A stretch of DNA of 32,179 nucleotides from Bacteroidota bacterium (GTDB lineage: Bacteria; Bacteroidota; Bacteroidia; Palsa-948): the NCBI GenBank assembly GCA_016195025.1, contig JACQAL010000027.1, positions 1 to 32,179 on the forward strand, written 5' to 3'. Positions 1 to 7,999 of the stretch are shown piece after piece; the stretch's first letter is position 1; each line of letters begins with the position of its first letter. The notes under the pieces were generated by a model. That model had not been told where the DNA came from and did not search any database. It saw only the letters and a list, made by a program, of their open reading frames with translations. A program made the position numbers and the translations under genes.

Positions 1-1
1 C

Positions 2-565
2 GTAACGGGTTATTTTCTAAGTCCCGCCATCACTTTCGGAACAACCACTCTAACCAATGCAGGCAATTATGATATTTTTATTGTGAAATATGACGCAAGC
101 GGAACCGTTCTCTGGGCAACAAGCGCGGGCGGAACTAATTCTGATGTTGGCAGAAGCATTGCAACGGATGCAAACGGAAATGTTCTCGTAACGGGTTATT
201 TTTTAAGTCCCACCCTCACTTTCGGAACAACCACTTTAACCAATGCAGGCGGTTGGGATATGTTTATTGTGAAACTTGGCAGTACAACAGGCATAGAAGA
301 AAATAATTTTACTTCTGAAATAAATGTTTCCCCCAACCCCACGAGCGGGCAGTTTCAAATACAAGTCGGCAATGGGCAGTCGGCAATGGGCAATGAATAC
401 AAAATAGAAATTTACAATGTGTTTGGAGAAAAAGTGACACAAAGTGTCATTCCGAGCGCAGCGAGGAATCTCACCATTGACGATTCTTCTCTGGAGCAGG
501 GCATTTATTTTCTCGAACTCCAAACAGGCAGCAAAACCATGCGTGAAAAATTTGTGAAGGAGTAA
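2..565 (+). CDS. T9SS-sorted beta-propeller repeat protein, C-terminal part (5' end outside window)
   Basis: The reading frame is open from the first bases, so the gene starts upstream of the window; the internal ATG at 83 is not a plausible start. The sequence shows a 62-residue repeat (DNA period 186 bp; the same text begins at 1 and at 187) with motifs such as DIFIVKYDASG and SIATDANGNVLVTGYF, typical of SBBP-type beta-propeller repeats. After the last repeat comes a short linker and a type A T9SS sorting domain: SPNPTSGQF, then IYNVFGEKV, then LEQGIYFLEL and a basic tail. By family knowledge the protein is exported by Sec, crosses the outer membrane through T9SS and is anchored or released there. 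The sorting domain is stretched by two repeat-derived insertions (367-394 and 445-471). The ligand or enzymatic role is not visible. Confidence 0.85.
   Translation, partial: VTGYFLSPAITFGTTTLTNAGNYDIFIVKYDASGTVLWATSAGGTNSDVGRSIATDANGNVLVTGYFLSPTLTFGTTTLTNAGGWDMFIVKLGSTTGIEENNFTSEINVSPNPTSGQFQIQVGNGQSAMGNEYKIEIYNVFGEKVTQSVIPSAARNLTIDDSSLEQGIYFLELQTGSKTMREKFVKE
367..394. repeat. Four-unit heptanucleotide tandem repeat inside coding sequence
   Basis: Four consecutive 7-bp units: CGGCAAT, GGGCAGT, CGGCAAT, GGGCAAT. They encode an extra Gly/Asn/Gln/Ser-rich stretch between the first and second strands of the T9SS sorting domain. Confidence 0.8.
435..471. repeat. Dispersed-repeat-like insert (TGTCATTCCGAGC type) in T9SS domain
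   Basis: A small hairpin (TGACAC, loop AAA, GTGTCA at 435-449) runs into a second one (ATTCC 449-453 with GGAAT 465-469). From memory, TGTCATTCCGAGCGNAGCGAGGAATCT-like text is a frequent interspersed element in Bacteroidota. Here it is translated in frame as VIPSAARNL, which is foreign to the sorting-domain consensus. Confidence 0.6.
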
Positions 566-673
566 ATCCCCTATTCCCTTATTCTCTTTATATCCTTATT
601 CCCTATTTCCTCTTTTCGTATTTTCGCTTCCATTATTCGTAAAATTAGTAACAAGATTAGTAATTCGTAACCA
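566..673. repeat. Low-complexity leader with roughly 7-bp periodicity upstream of valS
   Basis: The 108-bp gap is low complexity. Pyrimidine-rich heptads run through 593-634 (TCCTTAT, TCCCTAT, TTCCTCT, TTTCGTA, TTTTCGC, TTCCATT), and ATTCGTA occurs at 635 and again at 663, exactly 28 bp later. A 12-mer at 654-665 (AGATTAGTAATT) recurs just before the start of the gene at 19444. The periodicity is looser here than inside the genes. Confidence 0.5.
619..626 (+). promoter_or_regulatory. Candidate -7 box for valS (TATTTTCG)
   Basis: Matches the Bacteroidota -7 consensus TAnnTTTG with one change (TTCG), the variant seen upstream of several genes here. It lies 47 bp before the valS start. No clear -33 TTG box; the sequence is low complexity, so chance is possible. 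Confidence 0.3.
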
Positions 674-3355
674 GTGGCAGAGATTTCCAAAACATATTCC
701 CCCAAAGAAGTTGAGTCGAAATGGTATTCCTATTGGATGGAGAAAAAGTTTTTTCACTCCGTTCCCGATAAGCGCGAGCCGTACACCATCGTCATTCCTC
801 CGCCCAATGTTACGGGCGTTCTGCACATGGGGCACATGCTGAACAACACCCTTCAGGATGTTCTTATCCGCAGGGCGCGCATGCTCGGCAGGAACGCCTG
901 CTGGGTTCCGGGCACCGACCATGCTTCCATCGCCACCGAAGCAAAGGTGGTGGCAATGCTCCGCGAAAAAGGAATTAAGAAATCAGATTTACAGAGAGAA
1001 GAATTTCTGAAACATGCCTGGGAGTGGAAAGAAAAGTACGGAGGAATTATTCTGGAACAGTTGAAAAAACTTGGCGCATCGTGCGACTGGGAACGCACGC
1101 GCTTCACGATGGATGAAAAATACTACCGCGATGTAATCAATGTGTTTGTTGATTTGCATCAGAAGGGCTGCATCTATCGCGGCTTGCGCATGGTGAACTG
1201 GGACCCCGTTGCAAAAACTGCAGTGAGCGATGAAGAAGTTTTTTTCAAACAGGTGAACACCCAACTTGTTTATGTAAAATATAAAGTAGCAGTTGATTCA
1301 CACTCTGAAAGCCCCTCCTTCGGAGGGGTTGGGGAGGCAGTAATTATTGCAACCACTCGCCCCGAAACAATTATGGGCGATGTGGCAGTGGCAGTTCATC
1401 CCGATGACGAGCGCTACAAACATCTGCACGGAAAAAAAGTGATTGTCCCGCTGGTGAACCGCGCAGTTCCCATCATCACCGATGAATCGGTTGACAAAGA
1501 ATTCGGAACAGGATGTTTGAAAATCACTCCCGCTCACGACAAAACCGATTATGAAATAGGCAAGCGGCATAATCTTCCTTCCATTGATATTCTGAATGAA
1601 GACGGAACTATTTCGGAGGCAGGAAAAGTTTTCGTTGGTCTTGATAGAATTGTTGCGCGCAAAAAAGCAATTCAGCAATTGCAGGAAGAAGGTTTGCTTG
1701 TGAAGATGGAAGATTATTCGCATCAGGTTGCGCTCAGTGAGCGCACCGATGCAGTGATTGAACCGCGCCTCTCCATGCAATGGTTCATGGATATGAAAAA
1801 AATCTCCAAGCCCGCGCTGGATGCCGTGCTGAACGGAGAAGTGAAACTCATTCCGGAAAAATTCATCAACACGTATAAGCATTGGATAGAAAACATTCAC
1901 GACTGGTGCTTGAGCCGCCAACTCTGGTGGGGGCACCGCATTCCTGCATGGTACGATGAAGAAGGAAATTATGTGGTGGCGAAAACTCATGATGAAGCAT
2001 TAAAGTTATATTCCATCAAACATCAGACATCAACCATCAACCATCTTCGGCAAGACGAAGATGTTTTAGATACATGGGCTTCCTCGTGGCTCTGGCCCAT
2101 TTCTGTTTTCGATGGATTTGAAAAACCAAATGGAGAAATCAACTACTATTATCCCACGAATGATTTGGTAACCGCACCTGAAATTCTTTTCTTCTGGGTG
2201 GCGCGCATGCTCATTGCCGGCTATGAATACAAAAAAGAAAAACCGTTCCGCAATGTATATCTCACCGGAATTGTGCGCGACAAGCAGGGAAGAAAAATGA
2301 GCAAGTCGCTCGGCAATTCTCCCGACCCGATTGAACTCATGGAAAAATACAGCACCGATGGCGTGCGCGTTGGCATGCTGCTCTGCTCTCCTGCCGGAAA
2401 TGATTTATTGTTTGACGAATCGTATTGCGAGCAGGGAAGAAATTTCGCAAACAAAATCTGGAATGCGTTTCGTTTGATGAAAGGATGGAATGTGGATGAA
2501 ACTTCGCAGGTCGGGATTTCAAATCCCGACCAACAAAGCAGTAATGCTCTTGCCATTGACTGGTTCAATGCAAAATTCAATGAGCAACTTGAAATCATCA
2601 ATGATTTATACAGCAAATACAGAATTTCAGAAGCGCTGATGGCAACTTATAAATTGGTGTGGGATGATTTCTGCGCATGGTATCTGGAAATGATTAAACC
2701 GGATTTTATTGACGGCAAATCACAGCCCATTGATTCGTATACCTATAATTCCACTATAGAATTTTTTGAAGACCTGCTGAAAATTCTTCATCCGTTCATG
2801 CCGTTCATCACCGAAGAAATCTGGCATCTCATCGGTGAAAGAGAAGAAAAAGAGTGCGTCATTATTTCCAATTGGCCAAAATCAAAAAAGGCAGATGAAA
2901 AAATCCGTAAGCAGATGTCTGCATTTATGGAATCGGTAATTGCGGTTCGTGCAGTGCGCAATGAAAAAAATATTTCTCCTAAAGAACCGCTGGAACTTTT
3001 TATCCGCACAGACAAAGACCTTCACGGTTTTAAAAACCTTGAAGGTCTGCTCAAAAAACTTTGCAACATCAGCGCAGTGCATTACACAAATAAAAAAATT
3101 GAGAATGCAACTTCGTTTATCGTGAGTAATATTGAATTCTACATTCCGTTAAAAATAAATATAGCGGAAGAAAAAGAACGCCTTTCGAAAGAATTGGATT
3201 ACAACAAAGGGTTTCTTCAGTCCGTTCAAAAAAAACTGGCGAATGAGAAGTTTGTTCAGAACGCAAAATCTGAAGTGCTCGAACTCGAAAAGAAAAAACA
3301 AGCCGATGCGGAAGCAAAAATAAAAGCGCTGGAAGAACAACTCAAGTCAATGTAA
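674..3355 (+). CDS. valS: Valyl-tRNA synthetase
   Basis: Charges tRNA-Val with valine and edits misacylated threonine in the cytoplasm. The class Ia signatures are clear: PPPNVTGVLHMGHML (HIGH motif as HMGH), GTDHASIATE, ATTRPETIMGD in the editing domain, QDEDVLDTW, and RKMSKSLGNS (KMSKS loop), with an anticodon-binding domain and a C-terminal coiled coil rich in K/E. The start is a GTG at 674, the only in-frame start before residue 22; the N-terminus that follows (ISKTYSPKEVESKWY) fits the family. At 893 aa it is slightly long. The excess is explained by repeat-derived in-frame inserts: residues near SPSFGGVGEA (1311-1338), HQTSTINHL (2014-2063), QVGISNPDQ (2509-2531) and KDLHGFKNLEG (3016-3048). 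All sit where the family is variable in length, so the enzyme should be functional. The M1 peptidase follows 30 bp downstream. Confidence 0.97.
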   Translation: MAEISKTYSPKEVESKWYSYWMEKKFFHSVPDKREPYTIVIPPPNVTGVLHMGHMLNNTLQDVLIRRARMLGRNACWVPGTDHASIATEAKVVAMLREKGIKKSDLQREEFLKHAWEWKEKYGGIILEQLKKLGASCDWERTRFTMDEKYYRDVINVFVDLHQKGCIYRGLRMVNWDPVAKTAVSDEEVFFKQVNTQLVYVKYKVAVDSHSESPSFGGVGEAVIIATTRPETIMGDVAVAVHPDDERYKHLHGKKVIVPLVNRAVPIITDESVDKEFGTGCLKITPAHDKTDYEIGKRHNLPSIDILNEDGTISEAGKVFVGLDRIVARKKAIQQLQEEGLLVKMEDYSHQVALSERTDAVIEPRLSMQWFMDMKKISKPALDAVLNGEVKLIPEKFINTYKHWIENIHDWCLSRQLWWGHRIPAWYDEEGNYVVAKTHDEALKLYSIKHQTSTINHLRQDEDVLDTWASSWLWPISVFDGFEKPNGEINYYYPTNDLVTAPEILFFWVARMLIAGYEYKKEKPFRNVYLTGIVRDKQGRKMSKSLGNSPDPIELMEKYSTDGVRVGMLLCSPAGNDLLFDESYCEQGRNFANKIWNAFRLMKGWNVDETSQVGISNPDQQSSNALAIDWFNAKFNEQLEIINDLYSKYRISEALMATYKLVWDDFCAWYLEMIKPDFIDGKSQPIDSYTYNSTIEFFEDLLKILHPFMPFITEEIWHLIGEREEKECVIISNWPKSKKADEKIRKQMSAFMESVIAVRAVRNEKNISPKEPLELFIRTDKDLHGFKNLEGLLKKLCNISAVHYTNKKIENATSFIVSNIEFYIPLKINIAEEKERLSKELDYNKGFLQSVQKKLANEKFVQNAKSEVLELEKKKQADAEAKIKALEEQLKSM
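1311..1338. repeat. GC-rich palindromic dispersed-type repeat in valS editing domain
   Basis: CCCCTCC (1312-1318), loop TTC, GGAGGGG (1322-1328), followed by TTGGGGAGGC. From memory this CCCCTCC/GGAGGGG plus GGGGAGG text is a recurrent interspersed element in Bacteroidota. It is translated as SPSFGGVGEA just before the conserved ATTRPET motif. Confidence 0.65.
2014..2063. repeat. (CATCAAC)n heptanucleotide repeat plus 8-bp inverted repeat in valS
   Basis: Units CATCAAA, CATCAGA, CATCAAC, CATCAAC and a partial CATC (2014-2045) are in perfect 7-bp register. The last unit merges into a perfect inverted repeat CATCTTCG (2042-2049) / CGAAGATG (2056-2063). They encode the variable residues immediately before the conserved QDEDVLDTW motif. 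Confidence 0.8.
2509..2531. repeat. Perfect 23-bp palindrome in valS
   Basis: Arms GGTCGGGATTT (2509-2519) and AAATCCCGACC (2521-2531) around a single C. Translated in frame as VGISNPD in the linker after the catalytic domain, a region without conserved residues. Confidence 0.75.
3016..3048. repeat. 33-bp palindrome in valS C-terminal region
   Basis: Arms AGACCTTCACGGTTTT (3016-3031) and AAAACCTTGAAGGTCT (3033-3048) around one A; 15 of 16 pairs match. From memory, AGACCT..GGTTTT/AAAACC..AGGTCT palindromes are abundant as dispersed elements in Bacteroidota. Translated in frame as KDLHGFKNLEGL. Confidence 0.75.
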
Positions 3356-3360
3356 CATTG

Positions 3361-3411
3361 AATATGTAATATTTACTATTTAAAGATGCTTAAAAAAAAA
3401 TATTACATATT
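3361..3411. repeat. Perfect 14-bp inverted repeat enclosing the start codon of the M1 peptidase
   Basis: AATATGTAATATTT (3361-3374) and AAATATTACATATT (3398-3411) are exact reverse complements. The 23-nt loop contains the ATG at 3386-3388. The stem is A/T-only apart from one G-C pair, so its stability in mRNA is modest. Confidence 0.7.
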
Positions 3412-5122
3412 AAATATTACCTCTTACATCTTACTCGCTTTTTATGTCTCTTCCTGCGCGCTGGTTGGAATTCATGTGCGGCTTCAGAATCCGAAACACG
3501 CGGGCAGGTATCCGCATTTTTCCGAAACCACAAAACTTCTCGGCAAAGAGAACACAAAATACCGCACTTGCTTTGACGCAACCTACTACGAATTGAATGT
3601 GACGGTGGATGAAAATAAAAAACAGTTGAAAGGAACTGTTACGATGAATGCAACCGCAGTTTCTGATTTTGATACCATTCAACTCGATTTATATGCAAAC
3701 ATGAAAGTAAATTCCATCGGGTATGCAACATTAAATTCAATCTCGGAAAAGGATAGCAAATTCATTAACGCAACGTATGTAAGAAAATACGGAGCCATTT
3801 TTATTCCTTTCAAACAAAAAGCAGGAGAAATTTTCAAAATCAAAATTGACTATGAAGGTTCACCGCGCGCTGCAAAAAAACCACCGTGGGATGGCGGCTT
3901 CGTCTGGAAACACGACAAAGAAAAAAATCCATGGATAGGAGTTGCCTGCGAAACCGAAGGCGCATCGCTTTGGTGGCCCTGCAAAGATGTGAACAACGAT
4001 GAGCCCGACAGCGCTTCCATAAATATTACCTGCGCAAAAAATTTAGTTGCGGTGTCAAACGGAAAGTTGCGCGGAAAAGAAGAGCATGAAAATACTTCCA
4101 CCTACAAATGGTTTGTTTCCTATCCAATCAATCTCTATGATGTTACATTATACATAGGAAACTTTGTGCTTCTCCCCGATTCTTATCAAATGCCTTCCGG
4201 AAAAATTCTGCCGGTGAATCACTATGTGCGCGCGCCTAATTACGAAAAAGCGAAAGAACATTTCAAGCAGGCGAAAGACCAGATTTCATTTTATGAAAAA
4301 ACATTCGGAGAATTTCCATGGTACAATGACGGGTATAAATTAGTTGAATCTCCCTATGAAGGAATGGAGCATCAGAGCGCAATTGCCTATGGAAACGGCT
4401 ACAAGAATAACAGTTTCTCAGGAAATTTTGATTACATCATTCTTCACGAGAGCGCGCACGAATGGTGGGGAAATGGAATAACCGCTGCCGATTTTGCCGA
4501 TGTGTGGCTGCAGGAAGGTTTTGCAACTTATTCGGAAGCATTGTATGTTGAAAGCACGCAGGGGAAAAGCGCGTACTACCGTTATCTGCTCGTGTACCGC
4601 CTCTTCATTCAGAATAAATGGCCCGTTGTGGGCCCGGTTGGCTACCGGTATTTTTACTATAAGAATTCCGATTGTTATCAGAAAGGCGCGTGGGTGCTTA
4701 ACTCACTGCGAACATTAATTAATGATGATAAAACATTTTTTGATATTCTGAAATCCTACTATGAAAAATACAAATACAAAACAGTTTCATCGCAGAATTT
4801 TATTGACCTGGTGAATGAAAAAACCGGCAATGACTACGGATGGTTCTTCAAGCAATATTTGTACAAACGGGAAACTCCTTTTCTTGAATACGACTGGGAC
4901 GGAAAAGATTTTTATTACCGGTGGAAATATGCAAATGCCGATTTCAAAATGCCGGCTGAAATCCTGCTCGACAATCTTGTGCAGATAAAACTTTCTCCCT
5001 CAACCGAAATTCAAAAACTTCCCATTGCCGCGCAGACCTATAAAAATATTTCCTTCAACGATTACATGCTGCTCTTCGGAGTGGAAGAAAATAAAAAACT
5101 AAGAAAAGAATTTAAGAAATAA
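3386..5122 (+). CDS. M1 family metallopeptidase, predicted lipoprotein
   Basis: Zinc aminopeptidase of the gluzincin/M1 type, expected to cut N-terminal residues from peptides in the periplasm or at the cell envelope. The zinc site is HESAHEWWGNG (HEXXH at residues 354-358) with the third ligand Glu377 exactly 18 residues on, in WLQEGFATY. The exopeptidase motif appears as GMEHQ (326-330) instead of GAMEN, and Tyr431 in YQKGAWVL is the expected transition-state tyrosine. The N-terminus is a lipoprotein signal with lipobox VSSC, Cys24 being the acylation site. At 578 aa it lacks the long C-terminal domain of PepN. The signal-peptide coding region is made of TTAnnnn heptads (3403-3437) and the start codon lies in the loop of an inverted repeat. 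It ends 3 bp from a convergent gene, with no visible terminator. Confidence 0.92.
   Translation: MLKKKYYILNITSYILLAFYVSSCALVGIHVRLQNPKHAGRYPHFSETTKLLGKENTKYRTCFDATYYELNVTVDENKKQLKGTVTMNATAVSDFDTIQLDLYANMKVNSIGYATLNSISEKDSKFINATYVRKYGAIFIPFKQKAGEIFKIKIDYEGSPRAAKKPPWDGGFVWKHDKEKNPWIGVACETEGASLWWPCKDVNNDEPDSASINITCAKNLVAVSNGKLRGKEEHENTSTYKWFVSYPINLYDVTLYIGNFVLLPDSYQMPSGKILPVNHYVRAPNYEKAKEHFKQAKDQISFYEKTFGEFPWYNDGYKLVESPYEGMEHQSAIAYGNGYKNNSFSGNFDYIILHESAHEWWGNGITAADFADVWLQEGFATYSEALYVESTQGKSAYYRYLLVYRLFIQNKWPVVGPVGYRYFYYKNSDCYQKGAWVLNSLRTLINDDKTFFDILKSYYEKYKYKTVSSQNFIDLVNEKTGNDYGWFFKQYLYKRETPFLEYDWDGKDFYYRWKYANADFKMPAEILLDNLVQIKLSPSTEIQKLPIAAQTYKNISFNDYMLLFGVEENKKLRKEFKK
3403..3437. repeat. Five-unit degenerate heptanucleotide repeat encoding part of a signal peptide
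   Basis: TTACATA, TTAAATA, TTACCTC, TTACATC, TTACTCG in exact 7-bp register. Because 7 is not a multiple of 3, the units are read in all three frames and yield hydrophobic Ile/Leu/Tyr/Thr residues of the lipoprotein signal. Confidence 0.7.
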
Positions 5123-5125
5123 TTT

Positions 5126-5890
5126 TCAGGCATATCCTTTTATTTTATAGATGAGCATTCCCATCCATTCGTGAATAAGCGAATCCCATTTCCAGAGCGT
5201 TTCTGCATCGGGAATTAAAAGATAATCCAGCGCATAACGCCTCACGGAACTCGCATCGCGGTCAACGCTATAGGGAAAAACATCAATACCAACTTTCCGG
5301 AAGCAAGCCATTGCCCTTCGCATGTGCCTGCCGGAAGTAATCAGCAAAAATTTTCCGCGCGAATATTCCTTCTCATCGAGAAGATTTTTTGTAAACACCG
5401 CATTCTCCCTCGTGTTGCGCGATTCATTCTCAATCCAAATATCTTTATCCGGAATTCCGAGCGTGAGCAAATACCTGCGCACAAACATTCCTTCTTTAAT
5501 ATTTGCAAACTCAATGCTGCCGCTTCCTCCGGTAAATAAAATTTTTTTTATTGCTCCGGTTTTATATAATTCAATCGCCTGAAATAACCGGTCAGCACCG
5601 CGGTAAAATTGTATTCTGTCCAGTTCAATATCGTAATCGAGCATTCCGCCCAGCACAATTCCTGCATCGTATGTTTTTAAATCTTTATAGGAAGTAGCAG
5701 GAATTTCCCAGCAGCGGTTAACTTCTTCGAGTAAAAAAGAATTGGAAAAAACATAGAATAAGGAAAGCGCCCAAATCAAACTTCTTCTCCTGATTTTATC
5801 TTTGCAAAGAAGCGCATACACCAGCAAAAGAAAAATCCATATTGCGGGAGTAATGAGAAAGGAAAATATTTTCGAAGTATAAAAAAACAT
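5126..5890 (-). CDS. ElyC/SanA/YdcF family (DUF218) membrane protein
   Basis: Two hydrophobic segments at the N-terminus (about residues 8-28 and 37-54) precede a DUF218 domain. Family motifs are GIVLGG, LFTGGSGS, ESRNTRENA and LITSGRHMRRAMACF. Relatives such as E. coli ElyC and SanA affect envelope integrity and lipid-carrier or peptidoglycan metabolism, but the biochemical reaction of the family is not settled. The length (254 aa) is typical of the ElyC type. The ATG start is 15 bp downstream of the MATE gene stop, so the two probably form an operon. Convergent with the M1 peptidase. Confidence 0.85.
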   Translation of the reverse strand: MFFYTSKIFSFLITPAIWIFLLLVYALLCKDKIRRRSLIWALSLFYVFSNSFLLEEVNRCWEIPATSYKDLKTYDAGIVLGGMLDYDIELDRIQFYRGADRLFQAIELYKTGAIKKILFTGGSGSIEFANIKEGMFVRRYLLTLGIPDKDIWIENESRNTRENAVFTKNLLDEKEYSRGKFLLITSGRHMRRAMACFRKVGIDVFPYSVDRDASSVRRYALDYLLIPDAETLWKWDSLIHEWMGMLIYKIKGYA

Positions 5891-5905
5891 AGTAAGAAAC
5901 TTATT

Positions 5906-7270
5906 CTAAAATAAAATTCTTTTCGTCACAAAAGTAAATCTCAGGAAAAGAAAAATAGCTGCAACGGTTAAGCCAATCGTAAGTCCGTACCAGATTCCTT
6001 CCACTCCTAAATTAAATTTGAACGCAAGAAAATAACTGCAAGGCAAACCAATGAGCCAGTAAGCGAGAAAAGTTATCCAAGTGGGAATAGTTACGTCTTT
6101 TATTCCGCGCAGCACCCCCAGCCCGACAATTTGTACGCCATCTGAAATTTGAAACAGCGCGGCAATGAGAAGCAGCGATGAAACAATTTCTCTCACCTGA
6201 ACTTCATCATTGAATAAAACCGGAATTGAAAACCGGAACAAAATAAAAATGATTGCCCAAAATGCCTGCGCGATGATTGCCATTGCAAACGCGCTGAATG
6301 CCGCTGCGCGCAGTTGAAAAATATTTTTTAAGCCGAGTTGGTTTCCCACGCGAACACTTGCTGCCGCGCTGATTCCGCTTGCCATCAGGTAAGTCATGGC
6401 GGCAATCTGCAAAGCAATCTGGTGCGCGGCTTGTTCACGTTTTCCAATCCATCCAATCATCACCAGTGCAAAAGCAAACGCGCTCACTTCAAAAACCCAT
6501 TGCATTCCGGAAGTTGCTCCGATTCTGAAAATTTTTTTCAGACGTTCAAAAGAAATTTCTCTGAAGAGAAATGCTTCGCGGTAGTTTATAAAATTCCTGC
6601 TATAATAAATATAGAGGAACATGGCAACCGCCATTGCCACGCGCGAATAAAAAGTTGCCCAGCATGCGCCCATCATTCCCATTGCAGTGATTCCGAATTT
6701 TCCGTAGATAAGAACCCAGTTCAGGAAAACATTCAGGAGATTTGAACCGATGGTGATGAACATTGCCACGCGCGTGAACGAAAGCCCTTCGGCAAATTGT
6801 TTGAACGATGCAAAAATTGCCAGCGGAATCATTCCGAGCATCATTACATTTAAATAAGGAATGGCAAACTCAGCTACATCTTTCGGCTGGTTGATGTGCC
6901 GCATGACTGGTGAAAATGCAAGCAGCACTACGAACAAAAATAAATTTGTAACAAGATTCAGAATAATGGCGTGGCTCAGCAATTTTTTATTCTCTTCTAT
7001 ATTAAAGGAAGCATCTGCTTCTGCCGCAAGCGGAGTTACTCCGAAAGAAACACCCACGCCAAACACAAGAACGAGAAAATAAATTGCATTCGCGAGCGAA
7101 ACTGCCGCTTGTGCGGTGGTGGCGCTGTAACCGAAAACATCTTCACGGATTCCGCCCACCATGGCTGTATCCACAATTCCCACCATTACATTGCCGAGAT
7201 TACTCAAACAAACCGGCCAAGCAAGAAGAATTGTTTTGCGAAAATGTTCGCTGAAATTTTTGGTGAACAT
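5906..7270 (-). CDS. MATE family efflux transporter
   Basis: 454-aa polytopic protein with about 12 hydrophobic segments; the N-terminal block LAWPVCLSNLGNVMVGIVDT and the internally repeated architecture (GNQLGLKN near the middle) are those of multidrug and toxic compound extrusion proteins, which export cationic drugs or metabolites using H+ or Na+ gradients. I chose the ATG at 7268-7270 (N-terminus MFTKNFSEHFRKT). A longer frame reaches 7375, but it would add a non-hydrophobic 35-residue extension and overlap the signal peptide of the divergent gene at 7341. A -7 box at 7280-7287 fits this start. The substrate cannot be predicted. Confidence 0.93.
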   Translation of the reverse strand: MFTKNFSEHFRKTILLAWPVCLSNLGNVMVGIVDTAMVGGIREDVFGYSATTAQAAVSLANAIYFLVLVFGVGVSFGVTPLAAEADASFNIEENKKLLSHAIILNLVTNLFLFVVLLAFSPVMRHINQPKDVAEFAIPYLNVMMLGMIPLAIFASFKQFAEGLSFTRVAMFITIGSNLLNVFLNWVLIYGKFGITAMGMMGACWATFYSRVAMAVAMFLYIYYSRNFINYREAFLFREISFERLKKIFRIGATSGMQWVFEVSAFAFALVMIGWIGKREQAAHQIALQIAAMTYLMASGISAAASVRVGNQLGLKNIFQLRAAAFSAFAMAIIAQAFWAIIFILFRFSIPVLFNDEVQVREIVSSLLLIAALFQISDGVQIVGLGVLRGIKDVTIPTWITFLAYWLIGLPCSYFLAFKFNLGVEGIWYGLTIGLTVAAIFLFLRFTFVTKRILF

Positions 7271-7279
7271 AAAAGTTGG

Positions 7280-7287
7280 CGAAGATA
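7280..7287 (-). promoter_or_regulatory. Candidate -7 box for the MATE gene (TATCTTCG on the minus strand)
   Basis: TAnnTTCG variant of the Bacteroidota -7 box, 9 nt upstream of the chosen ATG at 7270. Its position supports that start over the longer frame. No convincing -33 box. Confidence 0.4.
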
Positions 7288-7340
7288 CTTTATTACCAAT
7301 CACAATAAATCCTATAAAGCATCGTTCGGTAAAATTATAA

Positions 7341-7994
7341 ATGAGAAATATTTTCTTCCTTTTATTTTTCTTCAATGCGCCATTAGTTTATTGTGGCACA
7401 CAAGATTCTTCTTCTTTAAGAAATTCTTTTGGATTTAATCTTGGTATAAATTTCCAAACATCAGAATGGGATGCAGGATTACGTTTTGTTCCGGCTTTTG
7501 TTTATAATTATAAAAAGCAATCTTTCTTGCTTACTCCTACAATATTTTTAGATAATCCCTACAATAGTCACTATTCTCATACTGCAAGAGGAGGAATTGA
7601 AGGTATGTACAAGATTTTTCCTAATGGAAATAATAAGATGTTTAATCTTTATTTTTTCTATCGAGCAGGATATTCTTATTACAGCGCAGATTCAGAAGAA
7701 AAATATTATGTGAATAATCAAATTTATTCTGGCAGGTCATGGGAAAAATATTCTGAATTAACTAATGAAGTGGGTTATGGATTTCAATTAAAGGCCAAGA
7801 GTGGAATTTATTTAAATCAATCTCTTGGTTTCGGTGTTGCGACACACCATATTAACAGCGGTATTGAAAATAAAACAGACCCAAATTTATCCAGGCAAGA
7901 CATACCATCAGATTTTTTTGAATATGGCTATTTTTCTTTTTTCGCAAATATTGGCATTGGTTATAACTTTGAAAAAAGAAAGAAGGAATTATAA
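7341..7994 (+). CDS. Hypothetical outer-membrane beta-barrel protein
   Basis: 217 aa with a cleavable signal peptide (MRNIFFLLFFFNAPLVYCG). The rest alternates short polar and aromatic strands (FGFNLGINF, NLYFFYRAGYSYYS, GYGFQLKAKSG, LGFGVATHH), with a final strand FFANIGIGYNF close to the C-terminus, the pattern of a small 8-10 strand outer-membrane barrel. I do not recognise a named family. It is divergent from the MATE gene and ends 5 bp before the convergent LTA-synthase-like gene, so it is probably a single-gene unit. Confidence 0.7.
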   Translation: MRNIFFLLFFFNAPLVYCGTQDSSSLRNSFGFNLGINFQTSEWDAGLRFVPAFVYNYKKQSFLLTPTIFLDNPYNSHYSHTARGGIEGMYKIFPNGNNKMFNLYFFYRAGYSYYSADSEEKYYVNNQIYSGRSWEKYSELTNEVGYGFQLKAKSGIYLNQSLGFGVATHHINSGIENKTDPNLSRQDIPSDFFEYGYFSFFANIGIGYNFEKRKKEL

Positions 7995-7999
7995 TTGTA

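Noticed and set aside
1298-1990. 230-aa antisense open frame in valS
   Set aside because: Shadow of a strongly supported gene, with no family features and no promoter.
7271-7375. 35-residue N-terminal extension of the MATE protein
   Set aside because: It overlaps the divergent gene's signal peptide and its own promoter box, and the family starts at the chosen ATG.
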